A stretch of 64,000 nt of DNA, from assembly GCF_024972775.1 (NCBI RefSeq), contig NZ_CP092282.1, positions 2,349,001-2,413,000 on the forward strand, in the 5' to 3' direction. The translations under genes were made by a program, and so were the position numbers. The DNA is from Dehalobacter sp. DCM. GTDB lineage: Bacteria > Bacillota > Desulfitobacteriia > Desulfitobacteriales > Syntrophobotulaceae. Within the stretch, counting starts at the first letter, position 1. Each line of letters begins with the position of its first letter. This document shows positions 61,357 through 64,000 of this stretch, piece by piece. Under the pieces are notes generated by a model. It saw only the letters and a list, made by a program, of their open reading frames with translations, was not told the DNA's origin and did no database searches.

Positions 61357-62270
61357 TCGTTCAATTGACTTTTATATAGCGAGTCGAAGTAGTCTTTGAG
61401 TCTTTGCGGTCCGGCTAAGACTTCTCTGTCAATAAATAAGGTGCCGTCAGTGCGGGTATTAATCTCCCATTTGACCAGGGTCAGTTTGCTGTCGGCAATT
61501 TCAATTCCGGTTATCGAGTAGGGATGAACACAGCTGCCATCGTTGAAATACGGCGGTTCCCCGACCTGCGGGAACATCGGCCGATGGGTATGGCCGGCAA
61601 TGAGCATTTGCTTTTCCAGTATCGTCCATTCTGTCAGCTTCTCTTCGATGGATACTTTTTTACGATAGTTTATTGCGGTACTGGTAGGGTCATTGAATCC
61701 CAGCGATTCCAGATGTTTCCATACATATCGGACAAGCCAACGCCGTAATGCCCAAAAATCGTAATCTAAATTACTGGCCTGATGGCCATGGATCAGGAAG
61801 ATCTTTTGCTCCAGACGCGTATGATTAAGAACCAAACCCTCATGAATCTTAATATTCTCAAACAAAGGGGTTATTTTTTGTGAGTGCTCATCCACATACT
61901 GAACCATGTTTTTTTGGACAAAGTTTGGATGGCTTTTGACCATGTCATGGTTGCCGTAGATGAAATACAGGCGTCCCGAATGATAAAATTGGGTAAGCAG
62001 CTTAAACGTTTTGAGATGGACAGGAACGATCTCTGCCATTTTCTTATTTTTCCAGAGTTCATCGCCGTCACCCAGTTCAATATAGGTATAACCTTCATTA
62101 AAATAATGCGTCAAAGCGGCATAATACACGTTTTCATTCCGATAGAGATCATCCGCCCAGCTCCCGTCACCCCGGTGGACGTCGCTCATTAATATCAATT
62201 TTGAGTTGTCATCAATAGGAATGACATCGGCTGAACGAAATACATTGGAAATGCATTTTAATGTGTCCAT
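61353..62270 (-). CDS. Metallophosphoesterase
   Basis: A 305-residue calcineurin-like phosphoesterase with the five metal motifs: LMSDVHRGDG, IELGDGDELW, YGNHDMVK, LIHGHQA and IAGHTHRP. The pattern DVHRGD and GDGDELW resembles UDP-diacylglucosamine pyrophosphatase-like or other non-nucleic-acid phosphatases. ATG 62270 has TTTGGAGGTATATC upstream. The two 3' ends of this gene and the DUF116 gene overlap by four bases. Substrate unknown. Confidence 0.9.
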   Translation of the reverse strand: MDTLKCISNVFRSADVIPIDDNSKLILMSDVHRGDGSWADDLYRNENVYYAALTHYFNEGYTYIELGDGDELWKNKKMAEIVPVHLKTFKLLTQFYHSGRLYFIYGNHDMVKSHPNFVQKNMVQYVDEHSQKITPLFENIKIHEGLVLNHTRLEQKIFLIHGHQASNLDYDFWALRRWLVRYVWKHLESLGFNDPTSTAINYRKKVSIEEKLTEWTILEKQMLIAGHTHRPMFPQVGEPPYFNDGSCVHPYSITGIEIADSKLTLVKWEINTRTDGTLFIDREVLAGPQRLKDYFDSLYKSQLND

Positions 62271-62564
62271 AGATATACCTCCAAATGAAGGGTAGTTTGT
62301 TGGCTTAAAAGAGATGTTTTATGCGTTGGAATAAATTGCCTTCTATATACGTAATATATTTGATTCTGTAAAATTGGTGATATGTATAGAAAAAACACTC
62401 TGAAAATCCAATAATGCTCAATTGCAAATGACCGAATTGTTTGTCGTAATGATTGAGCAAATATCGAAACAATGGTAATATATTTACAGATACTTGGATA
62501 TAAAGCGGATTTCTGTAATAATATAGAACATAATAATATGCTTAAGACGATGGAGGACAAAGAC

Positions 62565-63209
62565 GTGATTGATTGGAATGCATTGGTCCAGGCAATGGGA
62601 GATCTTGACGAAGAAAAAACCTTAACGATAGTCAGAAATTTATTCAAGGGCACACTGTCATCCGAAGAGGCGGATCAACTGCTCAATGCATGCCAGGAGG
62701 CTATGACCATCGTCGGCGATCGGTACGAAAATGGCGATTATTTTGTTGGCGATCTTCTGTTTGCAGGGGATTTGTTAACGGATGTTATTGAAATGCTCAA
62801 AGCAAGCTTTAAGAACCTGCCCGATAATACGTGTACGATCCTTGTGGGTACCGTTGAAGGCGATTTGCACGATATAGGCAAACATATTTTTAAAAACATC
62901 GCGGAGGCAGTCGGATTTCAAGTTGTTGATATTGGGATCGATCAGCCTGCCAGTGAATTCGTCAAGAAGGTAAAAGCAATACAGCCTAAAATTGTCGGTA
63001 TGAGCGGCATACTGACCCTCGCGCTGGATTCAATGAAGAAAACCGTTCAGGCTTTGGAAGAGGCGGGATTAAGAGATAATGTCAAAATTATTATTGGCGG
63101 TGCTCCTGTAACAGCGGAAGCATGTAAAATAATTGGGGCAGACGCTTTTGCGGCTAATGCTGCGGATGGCGTGAAAATCTGCCAACAATGGTTAAAGGAA
63201 CAGACGTGA
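62565..63209 (+). CDS. Corrinoid protein of a methyltransferase system (B12-binding)
   Basis: A 214-residue methyl carrier like MtaC/MtbC/MtmC: N-terminal helical cap (residues 1-85) and cobalamin-binding Rossmann domain with DxHxxG as D100-L101-H102-D103-I104-G105 (His102 is the lower Co ligand), VVDIGIDQPASEFV, VGMSGILTLA and IIIGGAPVTAEACKIIGADAF. GTG 62565 is the preferred start, with ATGGAGGACAAAGAC upstream; in-frame ATGs at 62539 and 62550 are alternatives. No methyltransferase is adjacent in the window. The QueG-like gene downstream has its own ribosome site. It depends on corrinoids such as those made with CobT. Confidence 0.93.
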   Translation: MIDWNALVQAMGDLDEEKTLTIVRNLFKGTLSSEEADQLLNACQEAMTIVGDRYENGDYFVGDLLFAGDLLTDVIEMLKASFKNLPDNTCTILVGTVEGDLHDIGKHIFKNIAEAVGFQVVDIGIDQPASEFVKKVKAIQPKIVGMSGILTLALDSMKKTVQALEEAGLRDNVKIIIGGAPVTAEACKIIGADAFAANAADGVKICQQWLKEQT

Positions 63210-63254
63210 GCGCTTGGGTGTACTTGAAGCAAATGACAATAAAGTGAATAAAAA

Positions 63255-63277
63255 AAACGGCCCTGGGCCGTTTTTGC
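63255..63277 (+). terminator. Intrinsic terminator after corrinoid protein gene
   Basis: ACGGCCC / GGGCCGT hairpin preceded by A's and followed by TTTTTG; it can act in both directions. Confidence 0.85.
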
Positions 63278-63345
63278 TTACCAATTCATATGGAGCTAAA
63301 CTTGATGTAATTATGTTATAATCTTGGATAAAGAGGGGAGTAGAA

Positions 63346-64000
63346 ATGTTGAACACAGAAATGCTGATCGGCCACGCAACGGATTATTTATCCACCTGCA
63401 ACGATAATTATATTCAGGATGAAGATGCTATTCGTGAAGATCTCGCGGGGATGCGGATATTTGACGATCCTATATTTGCCTTTGGCGATGCATCCGACCC
63501 GTTATTTCAGCGTCTTCAGTCTATCGTTCATCCTGGCTTTATGCTCCCGCATGACTGGGTCAGTGATGCCAAGAGTGTGATCTCCTATTTTCTCCCGTTT
63601 ACAGACACGGTTAGAGTATCCAATCGTCAACCCTGCACATCCGCTTCCGATGAATGGCTGCATGCCCGTATTGAAGGACAAAAAATGCTGGCTATCTTAG
63701 GAGAGCATATCTGCCGTCTTTTGACCGGTGAAGGCTATTCTGCCGCATTCCCAACAACCGATGCGCGCTTTAAAATGCTTCAGCCATATATATCGAATTG
63801 GTCCGAGAGACATGTCGCCTACATCTGCGGCTTAGGTACTTTTGGACTTTCCAAAGGACTGATTACCCGAAAAGGGACAGCCGGTCGTTTTGGAAGCATC
63901 ATCACATCCTGCGAGCTGCCGGTAACCCGACGCGGTTATACGGGCGTGTATGACTACTGCACCTTATGCGGGAAATGCCAGAAGAATTGTCCGGTTCAAG
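63346..64000 (+). CDS. Epoxyqueuosine-reductase-like Fe-S protein (3' end outside window)
   Basis: An N-terminal part of 218 residues, cut by the window end. The region ISNWSERHVAYICGLGTFGL, SKGLITRKGTAGRFGSII and CTLCGKCQKNCPVQ (first [4Fe-4S] motif) matches the QueG/reductive-dehalogenase-like corrinoid iron-sulfur superfamily; the usual second cluster would lie beyond the window. The N-terminal 90 residues differ from E. coli QueG. It may be true QueG (last step of queuosine synthesis) or one of the related uncharacterised Fe-S proteins common in organohalide-respiring Firmicutes. ATG 63346 has AGAGGGGAGTAGAA upstream. A TATAAT lies at 63317-63322. Confidence 0.82.
   Translation, partial: MLNTEMLIGHATDYLSTCNDNYIQDEDAIREDLAGMRIFDDPIFAFGDASDPLFQRLQSIVHPGFMLPHDWVSDAKSVISYFLPFTDTVRVSNRQPCTSASDEWLHARIEGQKMLAILGEHICRLLTGEGYSAAFPTTDARFKMLQPYISNWSERHVAYICGLGTFGLSKGLITRKGTAGRFGSIITSCELPVTRRGYTGVYDYCTLCGKCQKNCPVQ

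Noticed and set aside
1-64000. tRNA, rRNA, tmRNA, RNase P or prophage genes.
   Set aside because: Reading both strands for the usual conserved segments (for example GGTTCGAATCC-type T-arms) and for phage structural genes gave no convincing case.

Overview
The window looks like chromosomal DNA of an anaerobic, spore-forming, flagellated Firmicute, most likely of the Peptococcaceae/Desulfitobacteriaceae (Dehalobacter- or Desulfitobacterium-like). The clues are low-to-mid G+C judged by eye, strong AGGAGG ribosome binding sites with frequent TTG/GTG starts, a sporulation protein of the GerW/YtfJ family, motAB and cheV, corrinoid genes (cobT under a cobalamin riboswitch, a DxHxxG corrinoid protein), indolepyruvate:ferredoxin oxidoreductase, NrfC/NrfD-type membrane redox proteins and an epoxyqueuosine-reductase-like Fe-S protein. 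The genus is an inference. No rRNA, tRNA or CRISPR array was found.

Layout. 1-8.8 kb: agmatine-to-putrescine genes (aguA cut by the window edge, aguB), small membrane and small basic proteins, a c-di-GMP-I riboswitch in front of a GGDEF/HD-GYP protein, a Mn2+ (yybP-ykoY) riboswitch in front of an unrecognised 55-residue membrane protein, YbjQ, a methyltransferase, an LCP protein and a Nudix hydrolase. 8.8-15.1 kb: an unusual ACT-ACT-metallo-beta-lactamase protein, an ABC exporter, a cysteine synthase and an IMP dehydrogenase of the Tritrichomonas type. 15.2-22.9 kb: an AT-rich, disturbed region with a lipoprotein, a frameshifted membrane gene, a YdcF protein and a three-gene REC signalling module (REC-HDOD, REC-degenerate HD-GYP, REC-PAS-histidine kinase). 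The module lies between the N- and C-terminal remnants of one AraC-type gene, and imperfect direct repeats lie at the outer ends of the region.

22.9-44.4 kb: sbcD-sbcC, iorA-iorB-paaK plus a second acyl-CoA ligase (aryl-pyruvate oxidation and aryl-acid activation), a lipoprotein, dinB, a DbpA-type helicase, cheV, gerW, an ABC-2 exporter and topB. 44.7-51.0 kb: a two-component system followed by a two-domain FMN-binding lipoprotein, a lipoprotein ApbE flavin transferase, a small surface protein, a Tat-exported four-cluster ferredoxin (NrfC-like) and NrfD. I read this as a candidate menaquinol-to-surface-flavin electron export pathway. 51-56 kb: a NYN-domain protein, motAB, a 0.45-kb highly structured RNA candidate with its own promoter, and cobT with a cobalamin riboswitch. 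56.1-57.9 kb: an apparently intact IS3/IS150-group element inserted just upstream of the cobT promoter. 58-64 kb: arylamine N-acetyltransferase, an EamA transporter, a DUF116 protein, a metallophosphoesterase, a corrinoid protein and the start of a QueG-like Fe-S protein.

A dispersed family of GC-rich modular hairpins (core CCACGGATGG, followed by AAGGAGCGG) occurs in at least four intergenic regions in both orientations, with its largest form after topB. It and the 54-kb RNA are the structures least explained by known features.
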